A stretch of DNA of 64,000 nt from an uncultured Lachnospiraceae bacterium (GCA_910586015.1 CAJUGJ010000001.1:124001-188000); one strand, 5' to 3'. Positions 52,213 to 61,861 are shown, counted from the first letter of the stretch. The notes: generated from the sequence alone by a model not told the origin. Program-made: numbers and translations.

Positions 52213-54936
52213 TTAAAAAGTTTCTCTGAGTTTTGTCTGGATTTGATACAGACGATTTAGAGCATCAATCGGAGTCAATCTGGAAATATCCATATTACGG
52301 ATTTCATCTACCACTTGTTCATATTCTAAATTGCAAAAAATTGAAATTTGTTCGGCTTCCGGTTTTCCTTTTTTTGGTTTCCCCTTTCCTTTTGTCTTTT
52401 TTATAGTTTCTTCCTTTATTAAAATCGGTTCTTCTTTTTTTTCTTCTTTTTTTAAACTTTCTTCTCCTGCTTTACTTAAAACATTTCTTGCTTTTTCAGC
52501 AATATCTTTACTGATTAATTCTTCTACAATTTCAGAAGCACGTTTTAGTACGGTTTCTGGAACACCAGCTAGTCTTGCCACTTGAATTCCGTAACTTTTA
52601 TCTGCTCCACCAGATATAATCTTTCTTAGAAATACAATATCTTCTCCCTGTTCTTTTACTGCAATACAATAATTATTGACACTTTCTAATTTTCCTTCTA
52701 ACTCTGTCAGTTCATGATAATGTGTTGCAAATAACGTTTTTGCTCCAAGAAGTTTTGGATTACTGATATATTCTACTACTGCCCATGCGATTCCCAGTCC
52801 GTCAAATGTAGAAGTTCCTCTTCCAATCTCGTCTAAAATAAGCAGACTATTCTTGGTTGCATTGCGTAAAATATTTGCGACTTCTGTCATTTCTACCATA
52901 AAAGTACTCTGACCAGATGCTAAGTCGTCCGATGCTCCAACTCTTGTAAAAATTCGATCTACAATTCCGATATCAGCCTGTTGTACAGGAACAAAACTAC
53001 CTAGTTGAGCCATTAAAACAATTAGAGCTGTTTGACGCATATAAGTTGATTTTCCTGCCATATTTGGACCAGTAATAATAGAGATTCTCTTCTTTTGATT
53101 ATCTAAGTATGTATCATTGGCAACAAACATATCATTATTTAACATTTGTTCTACTACTGGATGTCTACCATTTTTAATATCAATTCTTCCCTCTATATTG
53201 ATTTTAGGGCGTACATAATTATTATGTTCCGCTACATAAGCTAAAGAAGCAAACACGTCAATTCCTGCAACCGCTTTTGCTGTTGTTTGAATTCTTTTTA
53301 CCTGAGAAGCAATATTATCTCTAACTTCTGAAAATAGTTCATATTCCAATGAAAATAATTTATCCTCTGCATTTAGAATTTTATCCTCTAATTCCTTTAA
53401 TTGTGGCATAGTATAGCGTTCTGCATTTGCTAAAGTTTGTTTTCTTGTCCACTCTGGTGGAACTAGATTAGCATAGGAATTCGTTACCTCAAAGTAATAG
53501 CCAAATACTCGATTAAACTTGATTCGAAGATTTTTAATTCCAGTACGTTCCTTTTCTTTTGCTTCTAACTCTGCAATCCAAGTTTTTCCATCTGTTTTGG
53601 CATGACGAAGTGAATCAACTTCTTGACTATACCCTTCTTTAATAATTCCTCCATCTTTTACTCCAAGTGGCGGCTCTGGTATAATTGCTCGTTCAATTAA
53701 ACTACACAGATCTTCTAATGGATCAAGATCTGCTACTAGCTTTTGAAATAGACTACTTTTTAAATGAGAACTCAAATAACGAATATGAGGAAGCATCTCT
53801 AAAGAGGCTTTTAAGGCAATTAAATCTCTAGGGCCTGCATTTTTGTAACTAATTTTTCCAAGTAGACGTTCTAGATCATAGATGGAATTTAGATATTCTC
53901 TTAATTCCTCTCTTGTGATTAGATTTGCATTTAATTCTTCCACTGCATCAAAACGTTCTTCTATTGCATCAGCCTCAATTAATGGCTGTTCTATGTAACT
54001 TCGAAGCAATCTAGCACCCATTGCCGTTTTTGTTTTATCTAATACCCAAAGAAGAGATCCTCTTTTATGTTTCTCACGCATCGTTTCTACCAATTCAAGA
54101 TTTCTTCTAGTAGAGCTATCTAAAATCATAAACCGATTTGTACTATATACACTTAAATGTGTCAGATGAGGAAGAGTATTTTTTTGAGTTTCATATAAAT
54201 ATTGAAGTATCATTCCTGCGGCATTAATGCCAGAAGAACTTTTCTTTAATTCAAGATCATTTAAAGATGCCACTAAAAAATGCTCTATTAATGCCTTATG
54301 ACACATTTTTGGATCATAATACCAATCATCTAAAGCACTCACAGAAATATTGAAACGTTCTCTTAATTCTTCGATATCGATTCCACTGATTAAAAAAGCC
54401 GGATTACAAATAATTTCCGACGGAGTATACTTCATGATCTCATCTAAAATTTTACGGTTGGAATCTACCTCTGTTACATAATAATCTCCTGTTGTAATAT
54501 CTACAGTTGAAATGCCATGAAGATTATCCTCATAAAAAATACCCATTAAATAATTATTTTTCGTTTCATCCAACATCTGTGTATTCAAATTTGTTCCCGG
54601 AGTTACAATTCGAATCACTTCGCGTTTTACAATTCCTTTTGTGACTTTAGGATCTTCCATCTGTTCACAAATTGCCACACGATATCCTTTGTTGACTAAT
54701 TTTGTTAAGTATCCTTCTACTGCATGATATGGAATTCCACACATAGGTGCACGTTCTGGTAATCCACATTCTTTTCCTGTCAGAGTAATTTCCAGCTCCT
54801 TTGAAGCGGTCAGGGCATCTTCAAAAAACATCTCGTAAAAATCTCCTAACCGATAAAATAAGATGCAGTCTTTATACTGCTTCTTTGTTTCTAAATATTG
54901 CTGCATCATTGGTGTCATTTGAGCTGTTTGAGCCAT
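52213..54936 (-). CDS. mutS: DNA mismatch repair protein MutS
   Basis: 907 residues from MAQTAQMTPMMQQYLE. GDFYEMFFEDA near residue 35 is the mismatch-reading Phe-x-Glu-type motif. The ATPase has ITGPNMAGKSTYMRQ near 620 and DEIGRGTSTFDG. A Lys/Glu-rich linker precedes the C-terminal helix. The start at 54936 has AAAGGA about 10 bases upstream; 14 extra codons lack an RBS. Works with MutL encoded two genes on. Confidence 0.97.
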   Translation of the reverse strand: MAQTAQMTPMMQQYLETKKQYKDCILFYRLGDFYEMFFEDALTASKELEITLTGKECGLPERAPMCGIPYHAVEGYLTKLVNKGYRVAICEQMEDPKVTKGIVKREVIRIVTPGTNLNTQMLDETKNNYLMGIFYEDNLHGISTVDITTGDYYVTEVDSNRKILDEIMKYTPSEIICNPAFLISGIDIEELRERFNISVSALDDWYYDPKMCHKALIEHFLVASLNDLELKKSSSGINAAGMILQYLYETQKNTLPHLTHLSVYSTNRFMILDSSTRRNLELVETMREKHKRGSLLWVLDKTKTAMGARLLRSYIEQPLIEADAIEERFDAVEELNANLITREELREYLNSIYDLERLLGKISYKNAGPRDLIALKASLEMLPHIRYLSSHLKSSLFQKLVADLDPLEDLCSLIERAIIPEPPLGVKDGGIIKEGYSQEVDSLRHAKTDGKTWIAELEAKEKERTGIKNLRIKFNRVFGYYFEVTNSYANLVPPEWTRKQTLANAERYTMPQLKELEDKILNAEDKLFSLEYELFSEVRDNIASQVKRIQTTAKAVAGIDVFASLAYVAEHNNYVRPKINIEGRIDIKNGRHPVVEQMLNNDMFVANDTYLDNQKKRISIITGPNMAGKSTYMRQTALIVLMAQLGSFVPVQQADIGIVDRIFTRVGASDDLASGQSTFMVEMTEVANILRNATKNSLLILDEIGRGTSTFDGLGIAWAVVEYISNPKLLGAKTLFATHYHELTELEGKLESVNNYCIAVKEQGEDIVFLRKIISGGADKSYGIQVARLAGVPETVLKRASEIVEELISKDIAEKARNVLSKAGEESLKKEEKKEEPILIKEETIKKTKGKGKPKKGKPEAEQISIFCNLEYEQVVDEIRNMDISRLTPIDALNRLYQIQTKLRETF

Positions 54937-54955
54937 GTTTTTACGTCCTTTCTTC

Positions 54956-55435
54956 TTATTGGTATAAAACAATATCATCCATTAAATGATCTCCATCGGC
55001 GGCAGCAGTTGCCAAAGTGTCACAACGTTCATTTTGTGGATGTCCATTATGTCCTTTTACCCAGCAAAATGTCACCTGATGGGACTGCATTGCAGTAAGT
55101 AAGCGTTTCCACAGATCTACATTTTTAACTGGTTCATTTTTTCCACGTTTCCAGTTTTTTTTCTTCCATCCTTCGATCCAATGTTCATTAAAAGCATTTA
55201 CTAAGTATTGTGAATCCGAATACAATATCACTTCACAAGGACGATTTAGAGCTTCTAATCCCACAATAGCTGCCATTAATTCCATTCGATTATTCGTTGT
55301 CTTTTTATATCCACCAGAAAGCTCCTTTAAATGGTTTTCTCCTTTGGAATCAATATAAGAAAGAATCGTTCCATATCCACCCGGACCATCTGGATTACCA
55401 CGTGCAGAACCATCTGTATAAATTGTTACTTTCAT
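54956..55435 (-). CDS. rnhA: Ribonuclease HI
   Basis: 159 residues; cleaves RNA in RNA-DNA hybrids. The acidic active site is D8 (YTDGSARGNP), the Glu in NRMELMAAI, the Asp in LYSDSQYLVNAF and the Asp in NERCDTLA. It starts 2 bases after the MutS-like gene and is 19 bases from mutS, so RNA primer removal and mismatch repair share a transcript. Confidence 0.95.
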   Translation of the reverse strand: MKVTIYTDGSARGNPDGPGGYGTILSYIDSKGENHLKELSGGYKKTTNNRMELMAAIVGLEALNRPCEVILYSDSQYLVNAFNEHWIEGWKKKNWKRGKNEPVKNVDLWKRLLTAMQSHQVTFCWVKGHNGHPQNERCDTLATAAADGDHLMDDIVLYQ

Positions 55436-55437
55436 AA

Positions 55438-57129
55438 TTAATTAACCTCACTTCTTTCACACTTTTCCCATTCCCCACATTCTAAAAAGTGGGAAGCTAA
55501 AGCTTCTGCTTTTGAGATAATTTCCTTTGAATATCCCATAATACCAAGTAGTTTAATAGCATTTTTAGAAACTGCTCTGCCTTCATACAGCCTATAATCA
55601 AATAAGATCTCTTGTTCTACCACTTGTTCTTGAAAATGATAATTCGAATAAAATTCTTCTAAGATATGCGTTAATTCAATATCATGTGTAGCAGCAAAAC
55701 AAAGTGCATTCGAAGCAGCGAAACTATAAAGAATTTGAGAAGAGGCTGCAATTCGTTCTAGTGTATTTGTTCCACGTAACACTTCATCTACAAAGCAAAG
55801 AATAGGATATTCATTATTTAAACGATCTAAGATTCGCTTTAATGACTTAATTTCTACAATATAATAACTTTCGTTATTAGACAGATTATCGGTTAATGCC
55901 ATAGAAGAAGCTACATAAAAATAACTTGCAAAATAGTCATCTGCCATAACGGTATGGATTGTTTGGGCTAAAATAGCATTAATTGCAACTGTTTTAATAA
56001 AAGTAGATTTTCCTGAAGCATTTGAACCAGTAATTAAAACACACTGGTTTTGTGTAATCGAATTTTTAACTGGATTTTCTAAAAGTGGATGATAAATTTC
56101 TTTTACAGAAAGAAATTTTTTGCTTTTATCTGTAAACTTTGGGATACACCACTCTCCCATTAAAACACGAAAGGAAGCAACCGCAATCATACTATCTAAT
56201 AGACCTATTGTTTCAAACATAAGATTCATATCTTCATTACTATTTTCAAAGGTACATATCATAGAATTAAATTTAATTAAATCAAAATGAAAAATCATCC
56301 TTAGATAGTCTAAACCAACATCTAATAGATCACCTGTTGGTTTCTTAGAAGCGACAACCCTTGCCCCTTTTCGAAATCCAGCATAAGATTTTTTGGCTTT
56401 TGAGAGCTTTTCTCTATAGTTAGATAATTCAGGATAATTACAAGCTTCTATTTCCTTTACACAATCCAACATTCGAATAATATAAGAAACAACAGTAAAA
56501 TAAGCTTCAATTTCGGATTTTCTTTTATAATATCGAACAATATTGTTTAGAGCAGCAAATATCGTTAATAACAGTCCAAATGGTGGTACAAAAAATATCA
56601 CAGAAATTGCTGCAAGAATAGAAATAATCATAAGATAATGTACCATATTATCTTCTTTCGGCACAGTTTTTAGACGATTCATATATTCATACACAGAAAT
56701 TTCTCGTACTTTTCCCATATTACTCAATATTTCCTGAAATTTAAGACGAGCTTCTTCATTATGTGAGAAAAAATTAATTAGATGTTCTCGTTCTAATAAA
56801 TCCTGTTCGTTATATTTTAATTGATGCAAAATAAAATATAAATATTCTTCTCCCATTGCAGAACAGGTATTATTCATGAGCATAAAAATTTCATCCATAT
56901 CAATATCATTCCAAGTGATATCATCTACATCTGTTTTATCATTTTTCTTTAATCGATAATAAGCTCCGAGTGAATAAAATTTTTCCGAAGTATACTCTTG
57001 TTTTGGAACTGTTCCCCATTGTTTGGTTAGTTGATATCTTAATTTTTCTTTTCTTGACTTTGCATCATATTTACTTTTCCAAATTAAAAATCCCAAAATA
57101 ACTACAATAATGATCAGATATTTTTCCAT
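55438..57129 (-). CDS. Membrane-anchored MutS-family ATPase
   Basis: 563 residues. An N-terminal transmembrane helix (about 4-17) and a hydrophobic hairpin (about 167-198, IISILAAISVIFFVPPFG) are combined with a MutS core and ATPase: Walker A ITGSNASGKSTFIK near 367 and Walker B CFVDEVLRGTNTLERI near 445. It lacks the mismatch-reading domain and the Smr nuclease of MutS2. Similar membrane MutS relatives occur in Bacteroidetes and clostridia with no known role. It heads the repair operon behind a consensus promoter. Confidence 0.85.
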   Translation of the reverse strand: MEKYLIIIVVILGFLIWKSKYDAKSRKEKLRYQLTKQWGTVPKQEYTSEKFYSLGAYYRLKKNDKTDVDDITWNDIDMDEIFMLMNNTCSAMGEEYLYFILHQLKYNEQDLLEREHLINFFSHNEEARLKFQEILSNMGKVREISVYEYMNRLKTVPKEDNMVHYLMIISILAAISVIFFVPPFGLLLTIFAALNNIVRYYKRKSEIEAYFTVVSYIIRMLDCVKEIEACNYPELSNYREKLSKAKKSYAGFRKGARVVASKKPTGDLLDVGLDYLRMIFHFDLIKFNSMICTFENSNEDMNLMFETIGLLDSMIAVASFRVLMGEWCIPKFTDKSKKFLSVKEIYHPLLENPVKNSITQNQCVLITGSNASGKSTFIKTVAINAILAQTIHTVMADDYFASYFYVASSMALTDNLSNNESYYIVEIKSLKRILDRLNNEYPILCFVDEVLRGTNTLERIAASSQILYSFAASNALCFAATHDIELTHILEEFYSNYHFQEQVVEQEILFDYRLYEGRAVSKNAIKLLGIMGYSKEIISKAEALASHFLECGEWEKCERSEVN

Positions 57130-57166
57130 TTAGAAATTCCTTTCCAGTTACTTTATTCTGATTTTC

Positions 57167-57195
57167 ATTATAAAAATAACAAAACGGAATGTCAA
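57167..57195 (-). promoter_or_regulatory. Promoter of the repair operon
   Basis: Minus strand TTGACA (57190-57195), 17-base spacer, TATAAT (57167-57172): exact consensus. It probably drives the MutS-like gene, rnhA, mutS, nagZ-like, mutL, miaA and fucosidase down to the terminator at 46590-46649. Confidence 0.92.
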
Positions 57196-57405
57196 GCAAA
57201 AGTCCTATTCTTCCTATAACAAACACAGGAATAAAATTTTAATAGAAAAAGCATATATGCCGCTCGGAATCTTGTAAGCCTAAACACCAGAACAGCATTG
57301 AGAAAGAATAAATGAAAACTGAATACGACTCCAGTAAACCATTGAGTTTATTTGGCTAACTGTATATAATTATAGCGATTGAATTTATGGAAAGGGTGAA
57401 TGAAA
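57196..57405. other. Gap at the left edge of the acquired block
   Basis: No gene, strong hairpin or RNA is evident. Base composition changes here from the AT-rich flank to a more balanced sequence, so the junction of the acquired block probably falls within this stretch. I found no convincing direct repeat shared with 62415-62520. Confidence 0.4.
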
Positions 57406-57558
57406 ATGTTAGAATATATTTCTACCCCTGAAGCGGCGAAAAAATGGGACAGAAGTTATACGAAGAAAATCGTATACCCAGTGTGATAAAATTCAGCCAT
57501 ATGTGGCTGATACCAATGGATGAAAAAAACTATTGATAAACGTCTGAAAAAGAAGTGA
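57406..57558 (+). pseudogene. Degraded small helix-turn-helix gene
   Basis: Frame 1 encodes MLEYISTPEAAKKW and then leaves the family pattern. A different frame from 57450 continues QKLYEENRIPSVIKFSHMWL-type sequence, and the first frame resumes at 57529 as TIDKRLKKK and stop at 57558. Put together, these give the roughly 55-residue HTH protein common on clostridial mobile elements, missing about six residues of the recognition-helix region and broken by two frameshifts. An SD-like GGGTGA precedes the ATG. Not functional as read. Confidence 0.75.
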
Positions 57559-57562
57559 CGAT

Positions 57563-57613
57563 TTGACTGTTTATAGACTTTTATCTGATAGGATTATCGT
57601 GCAATAATCTTAT
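57563..57613 (+). promoter_or_regulatory. Candidate promoter and inverted repeat before the response regulator
   Basis: TTGACT (57563-57568) could be a -35, with only a poor -10 (TGATAG). It is followed by an inverted repeat ATAGGATTAT (57588-57597) and ATAATCTTAT (57604-57613), nine of ten positions matching, loop CGTGCA. The repeat would cover the start-site region, as an operator would. Confidence 0.4.
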
Positions 57614-57641
57614 ATAAATGGAAAAATGAAAGGAAGAAAAA

Positions 57642-58313
57642 ATGACATCTAAAATTCTATTAGTTGATGACGAAGAATCCATATGCAATATGGTGAAGCT
57701 ACATTTTCAAACAGAGGGGTATCTTGTTTATACAGCTATAGATTCAGATGAAGCTGTCAAGGCACTCTCAAACAAGCCGGATTTGATATTATTGGATATA
57801 AATATGCCGGAGGTTGACGGGCTGGAATTTTGCAAAAAGATACGAAATTATATTGACTGCCCTATTATCTTTTTGACTTCCCGTATTACAGAGCAGGACA
57901 AAATTGTTGGTTTACAAGCTGGTGGTGATGATTATATTACAAAGCCTTTTAGTCTTGCAGAATTGACCGCCCGTGTAGAAGCCCACCTTCGGAGGGAAAG
58001 CAGGGTACGCCGCAGCGACATTAAAATGTGTGGAGAATTATTTATTGATTACGCAGGGCGTTGTGTGTACTGCAATGAACAGGTTATCCCCTTTTCTAAA
58101 AAGGAATTTGATATTATTGAATTTTTGTCTATCCATGCCAGACAGGTTTTTGATCGTGAAAAGATTTACGAAAGGATTTGGGGATATGACGCAGAGGGAA
58201 GTAGTGACATTCTGAAAGAACATATACGGCGAATCCGTTTGAAATTGGCACAGGTAACGGACATGAACTATATAGAAACTGTTTGGGGGTGTGGCTATAA
58301 ATGGGTAAACTAA
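57642..58313 (+). CDS. OmpR-family response regulator
   Basis: 223 residues. The receiver domain has D9/D10, phospho-acceptor D52 (LLDINMPEVDG), Thr near 81 and K in DYITKPF near 103. The winged-helix DNA-binding domain (about 130-223) ends in IETVWGCGYKW. SD GAAAGGAAG. The gene overlaps the kinase by 13 bases and is the first of a five-gene block RR-HK-ABC-permease-permease, the arrangement of peptide-antibiotic detoxification modules. Codons are less AT-rich than in the flanking repair genes. Confidence 0.92.
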   Translation: MTSKILLVDDEESICNMVKLHFQTEGYLVYTAIDSDEAVKALSNKPDLILLDINMPEVDGLEFCKKIRNYIDCPIIFLTSRITEQDKIVGLQAGGDDYITKPFSLAELTARVEAHLRRESRVRRSDIKMCGELFIDYAGRCVYCNEQVIPFSKKEFDIIEFLSIHARQVFDREKIYERIWGYDAEGSSDILKEHIRRIRLKLAQVTDMNYIETVWGCGYKWVN

Positions 58314-59500
58314 AAAGTATGTCGCTCAAAAAATCTTTTTGCCTTATTGTTTTTATCTCTGTCATAATTGTCATTGTTCTCTCTACAGTGACAGTAAAAA
58401 TCTGTTCTCAGAAACATGATGAAATTACATTATCACACGCTTTTATAGCAAATGGTGCATTTTTTTATCCCGAAAACGGGCAGTATATCATGGAAACACC
58501 AACAAATGATACGTCTGATGATTATATGAAATATACCAATACCGAATTGCTTATATGCAGGACTATGGAGCTTTTGATTGTGTTGCTGCCAGTTTTATTT
58601 TCTGTCGTAGGTATTGGCTGTGCTGCGACTTGTTTTTATCATATCAAGTTAAAAGAACCTTTGAAAGCGTTGCAGCAGGGAATTGACCATATTTCAAACA
58701 ATGATTTGAATTTTACAATAGATTACCAAAAACATGATGAATTAGGTAAACTATGCGACGCATTTGAGTTTATGCGTAGGGAATTGGTTAGGAATAACCG
58801 CTATATGTGGAATTTAGTAGACGAAAGAAGAAAAATCAACGCGAGCATATCTCATGATCTGCGAACACCGATCACAGTAATTAAAGGATATAGTGAGTAT
58901 TTGGATAAGAATACAGGTAAAGGGACTCTCACAGAGGACGGAACACGGGAAATTGCGGTATATATTCATCAAGCAGCAAGCAGATTAGAGGAATACGCAG
59001 ATTCCGTCCATGAAATTCAAGCCTTGGAAGATATGCGTTTAGAATATCAAGAAGTATCATTGAGCGATTTTGAGGAAGAAATTGTTTCCCAGCTTTCTAT
59101 CATTGACAAACAAAATACTAAAAAAATATGTGTATCATCAGAGCTTCCACAGCAAACTGTCGTTCTTTCTACGGCAGCGGTATTCCGTATCACAGAAAAT
59201 ATTATTTCTAATGCCCTGCGATACTGTAAAGAAAAAATTGAAGTAGACATTTCCTTTTTGCAGCCGTTTCTTATAGTTGTGATAACCGACGACGGCAGTG
59301 GCTTTTCGCAGAAAGACCTTGCAGAAGCAACAAACTATTTTTACAAAGGGAAATCTTCAAATGCTCATTTTGGTATTGGCTTATCAATATGTAAAATACT
59401 TTCAGAAAAACATGGCGGTTTTATCCAGCTTGATAATGCGCCGGGAAAAGGTGCAAGGGTGATAGTAAAAATAAAAACAGAAAATTTATCTGCATTGTGA
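58301..59500 (+). CDS. Membrane sensor histidine kinase
   Basis: 399 residues. Transmembrane helices near 12-33 and 88-112 bracket a roughly 54-residue extracellular loop. A HAMP linker, the H box with H185 (SISHDLRTP), N box ENIISNALRYC, G1 DDGSGF and G2 GIGLSICKILSEKHGG follow. It should phosphorylate the regulator encoded just upstream, with which it overlaps by 13 bases. The short extracellular loop fits kinases that sense envelope-active peptides, but the ligand is inferred only. Confidence 0.92.
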   Translation: MGKLKSMSLKKSFCLIVFISVIIVIVLSTVTVKICSQKHDEITLSHAFIANGAFFYPENGQYIMETPTNDTSDDYMKYTNTELLICRTMELLIVLLPVLFSVVGIGCAATCFYHIKLKEPLKALQQGIDHISNNDLNFTIDYQKHDELGKLCDAFEFMRRELVRNNRYMWNLVDERRKINASISHDLRTPITVIKGYSEYLDKNTGKGTLTEDGTREIAVYIHQAASRLEEYADSVHEIQALEDMRLEYQEVSLSDFEEEIVSQLSIIDKQNTKKICVSSELPQQTVVLSTAAVFRITENIISNALRYCKEKIEVDISFLQPFLIVVITDDGSGFSQKDLAEATNYFYKGKSSNAHFGIGLSICKILSEKHGGFIQLDNAPGKGARVIVKIKTENLSAL

Positions 59501-59507
59501 CGGAATG

Positions 59508-59556
59508 TAGACAAATCCCTGTTAAACTCTTCTTATCACAAACGTTAGGAAACGTT
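59508..59556 (+). promoter_or_regulatory. Candidate promoter and direct repeat before the ABC genes
   Basis: TAGACA (59508-59513) and TCTTAT (59531-59536) with 17-base spacing form a moderate promoter. AAACGTT occurs at 59540-59546 and 59550-59556, ten bases apart, one helical turn, the spacing preferred by OmpR-type dimers. The repeat lies downstream of the -10, unusual for activation, so its role is open. Confidence 0.4.
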
Positions 59557-59573
59557 GAAAGGAGAGTTTTTTT

Positions 59574-60455
59574 ATGCAAATTGAAATAACAGCATTGAAA
59601 AAATGTTATGGAGGAAATGCAGTTCTAAAAGATATTTCCCTCACAATCGAAAACGGTATGTATGGGCTACTTGGACGGAACGGAGCCGGAAAAACAACTT
59701 TAATGCGTATCTTATCTACCTTATTGAAACCCTCTGACGGAAAAATCACTTTTGATAGTATTTCTTTAGAGGAAACAAAGCGGATACGCCCTTTAATCAG
59801 CTATCTTCCACAGGATTTTTCGTTATACCCGGATATGTCGATCTTGGAAATCATGCGCTATTTAGCAGCTATGTCAAAAATTCCTGTTGAAATACAAAGA
59901 GAGCGCATACCAAATCTTTTACAACAGGTGAATTTATGGGAACACCGAAAAATAAAAGTTCGGAAACTGTCTGGCGGAATGAAAAGGCGGCTTGGAATTG
60001 CACAAGCATTGCTGAACAATCCAAATGTTTTGATTGTTGACGAACCCACTGCCCATCTTGACCCGGAAGAAAGGCTGCGTTTCTATAATCTGTTAGACGA
60101 ATTTTCAAGTGACCGCATTGTAATTGTATCCTCTCATATTGTGGCTGATATTGAATCGGTATGTGAAAATGTAGCTGTACTGGATTCGGGACAACTTCTG
60201 TATGCCGGAGCAATAGATAAGCTGGCTGAAATAGCAAGGGGAAAGGTGTATGAGTTAATTATTCCAAAAAGCAAATTGGCAACAGCAAAGCAAGACTATT
60301 ACATTCTATCCAGTCAAGGACATTTATCAGACACCAAAATCCGTGTACTGGCTGACAGTGTTCCCACTGTTGGCTGTCCGACCTCATGTGTACCGACTGT
60401 TGAGGACGGTTATATGGAACTGTTGCGCCTGTTGGAAAAGGGGGTAAAAATATGA
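59574..60455 (+). CDS. ABC transporter ATP-binding protein
   Basis: 293 residues. Walker A GRNGAGKTT near residues 35-43, Q-loop LPQDFSLYP, signature LSGGMKRRLGIAQ near 135 and Walker B VLIVDEPTAHLD near 152-163, followed by the switch His (SSHIV). The last 70 residues form a C-terminal extension typical of NatA/CcmA-type exporters. SD AAAGGAGAG. The stop overlaps the first permease by 4 bases (ATGA). Confidence 0.93.
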   Translation: MQIEITALKKCYGGNAVLKDISLTIENGMYGLLGRNGAGKTTLMRILSTLLKPSDGKITFDSISLEETKRIRPLISYLPQDFSLYPDMSILEIMRYLAAMSKIPVEIQRERIPNLLQQVNLWEHRKIKVRKLSGGMKRRLGIAQALLNNPNVLIVDEPTAHLDPEERLRFYNLLDEFSSDRIVIVSSHIVADIESVCENVAVLDSGQLLYAGAIDKLAEIARGKVYELIIPKSKLATAKQDYYILSSQGHLSDTKIRVLADSVPTVGCPTSCVPTVEDGYMELLRLLEKGVKI

Positions 60456-61861
60456 AGCGTTTATTTCTCATGGAGTGCAGAAAAATTACACGAAGCGTTC
60501 TGTATTGGTTGTATATTGCAGCCTTAGTTGTAACCGTCATACAAAACTATGAAGCGACTGTTGAAAGCGAGCTTCGCCAAACGGACAATCCGGCTTCCGT
60601 GTTTTATATAGCGGAAAATGGTGCGTATGCAGATAATACTGATAAATTGAGCGAAGATACCGAGCATACTATGATGATTGAAGCGACAAAACGCCTAATA
60701 GACAATTACAGAAGTAACAGCTACGAATACTATCCATTTGGATATGTGAAAAGAAAAACGCTGTCCGAAAAAGAACAGGCAACAATCCTTTTATATCTGA
60801 AAGAGCTGACAGGTCTTGATGAACCCTTTATTATTGGCACAGATGAAAACCGGGATTCAGAAGATATTCAAATTTCCGGCGGTGGTGCTTATGTCTTAAA
60901 TCCGGGACAGGGAGGTACATTCGAGAACGGGCAGTTTATTATAGAGCCGGAGGATTGGGAATATGTAGAGAATAATTCCGGGTTGTCACAATCTAATGAG
61001 AATCCGGGAAGCGGATTTGAAATACAGGTTACATTTGACCGTTTCAAAGAGATTATGGATTGTGTGAATAATCTAATCGGACGTAATTCTTACTTTAGCT
61101 GGACTATGCTTTCCATGTACTATTATCCAAATGATATGCAGGACAATCCGATCACAGAGCAGCAACACCGAGAGTTCTATGAAAAAGATCATGTGACAGG
61201 TGCATTTGCCCGCTATTTTTGTGACAGCATTTTCCTCATTGTATTATGCTTGCCCGCATTTGTCATAATTGATCTGTTGTTAAAGGATAAACGGTGCAAG
61301 ATGAATACATTGATTTATCCCCGGACGGAAAGCTCTGCAAAAATAATTATCACACGCTTTGTAGCCGTAGGCTGTATGACAATGCTCCCTATCCTTATCC
61401 TGCCAGTGAAATCTCTACTGACATTAGTGCTTTATTGCCATAATATCGGTATTCCTGTAAACATATTTGCCTTTGCCGCTTATATCTTTGCGTGGATTTT
61501 TCCGACGGTTTTGTTTGTTGTGTCTGTTGCTTTGTTTGTAACGATACTGACTGAAAATTATTCTGCTGTCCTGCTTGCTGGGTTGATTTGGCTGTTTTGC
61601 CGACCATCTGTTGACAAATTAGCAGGGGGAAATTACGGGCTTTTTGATCTCATTATCCGTCATAATACTTTGAAAGGATATGGACGCATGATAGAAAATA
61701 TTCATACGCTGATTTTGAATAGGGTACTTGTGTCTGTTATTGCAATTTTGTTTGTGGGCTTTGCCATAATTATCTATGACGCAAAGAGGAAAGGGGGGAT
61801 TGCGATTGAAAGCCGAAAATCTTTTAACAATCATAACCGCAAACATTCACATGAATTATAA
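60452..61861 (+). CDS. ABC transporter membrane subunit 1
   Basis: 469 residues. A first transmembrane helix near residues 13-30 is followed by a large extracytoplasmic domain (about 35-255, Asn/Glu/Gly-rich) and then a set of five or six helices (about 258-455). This is the ABC-2-type exporter layout with a big loop between helices 1 and 2. It overlaps the ATPase start-to-stop by 4 bases. I do not recognise the exact family; peptide or lipid export is inferred from the neighbourhood. Confidence 0.8.
   Translation: MKRLFLMECRKITRSVLYWLYIAALVVTVIQNYEATVESELRQTDNPASVFYIAENGAYADNTDKLSEDTEHTMMIEATKRLIDNYRSNSYEYYPFGYVKRKTLSEKEQATILLYLKELTGLDEPFIIGTDENRDSEDIQISGGGAYVLNPGQGGTFENGQFIIEPEDWEYVENNSGLSQSNENPGSGFEIQVTFDRFKEIMDCVNNLIGRNSYFSWTMLSMYYYPNDMQDNPITEQQHREFYEKDHVTGAFARYFCDSIFLIVLCLPAFVIIDLLLKDKRCKMNTLIYPRTESSAKIIITRFVAVGCMTMLPILILPVKSLLTLVLYCHNIGIPVNIFAFAAYIFAWIFPTVLFVVSVALFVTILTENYSAVLLAGLIWLFCRPSVDKLAGGNYGLFDLIIRHNTLKGYGRMIENIHTLILNRVLVSVIAILFVGFAIIIYDAKRKGGIAIESRKSFNNHNRKHSHEL

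Noticed and set aside
59869..60237. 122-codon open frame antisense to the ABC ATPase
   Set aside because: Antisense to Walker B and signature motifs of a clear ATPase; Gln/Leu/Phe-rich with no RBS.
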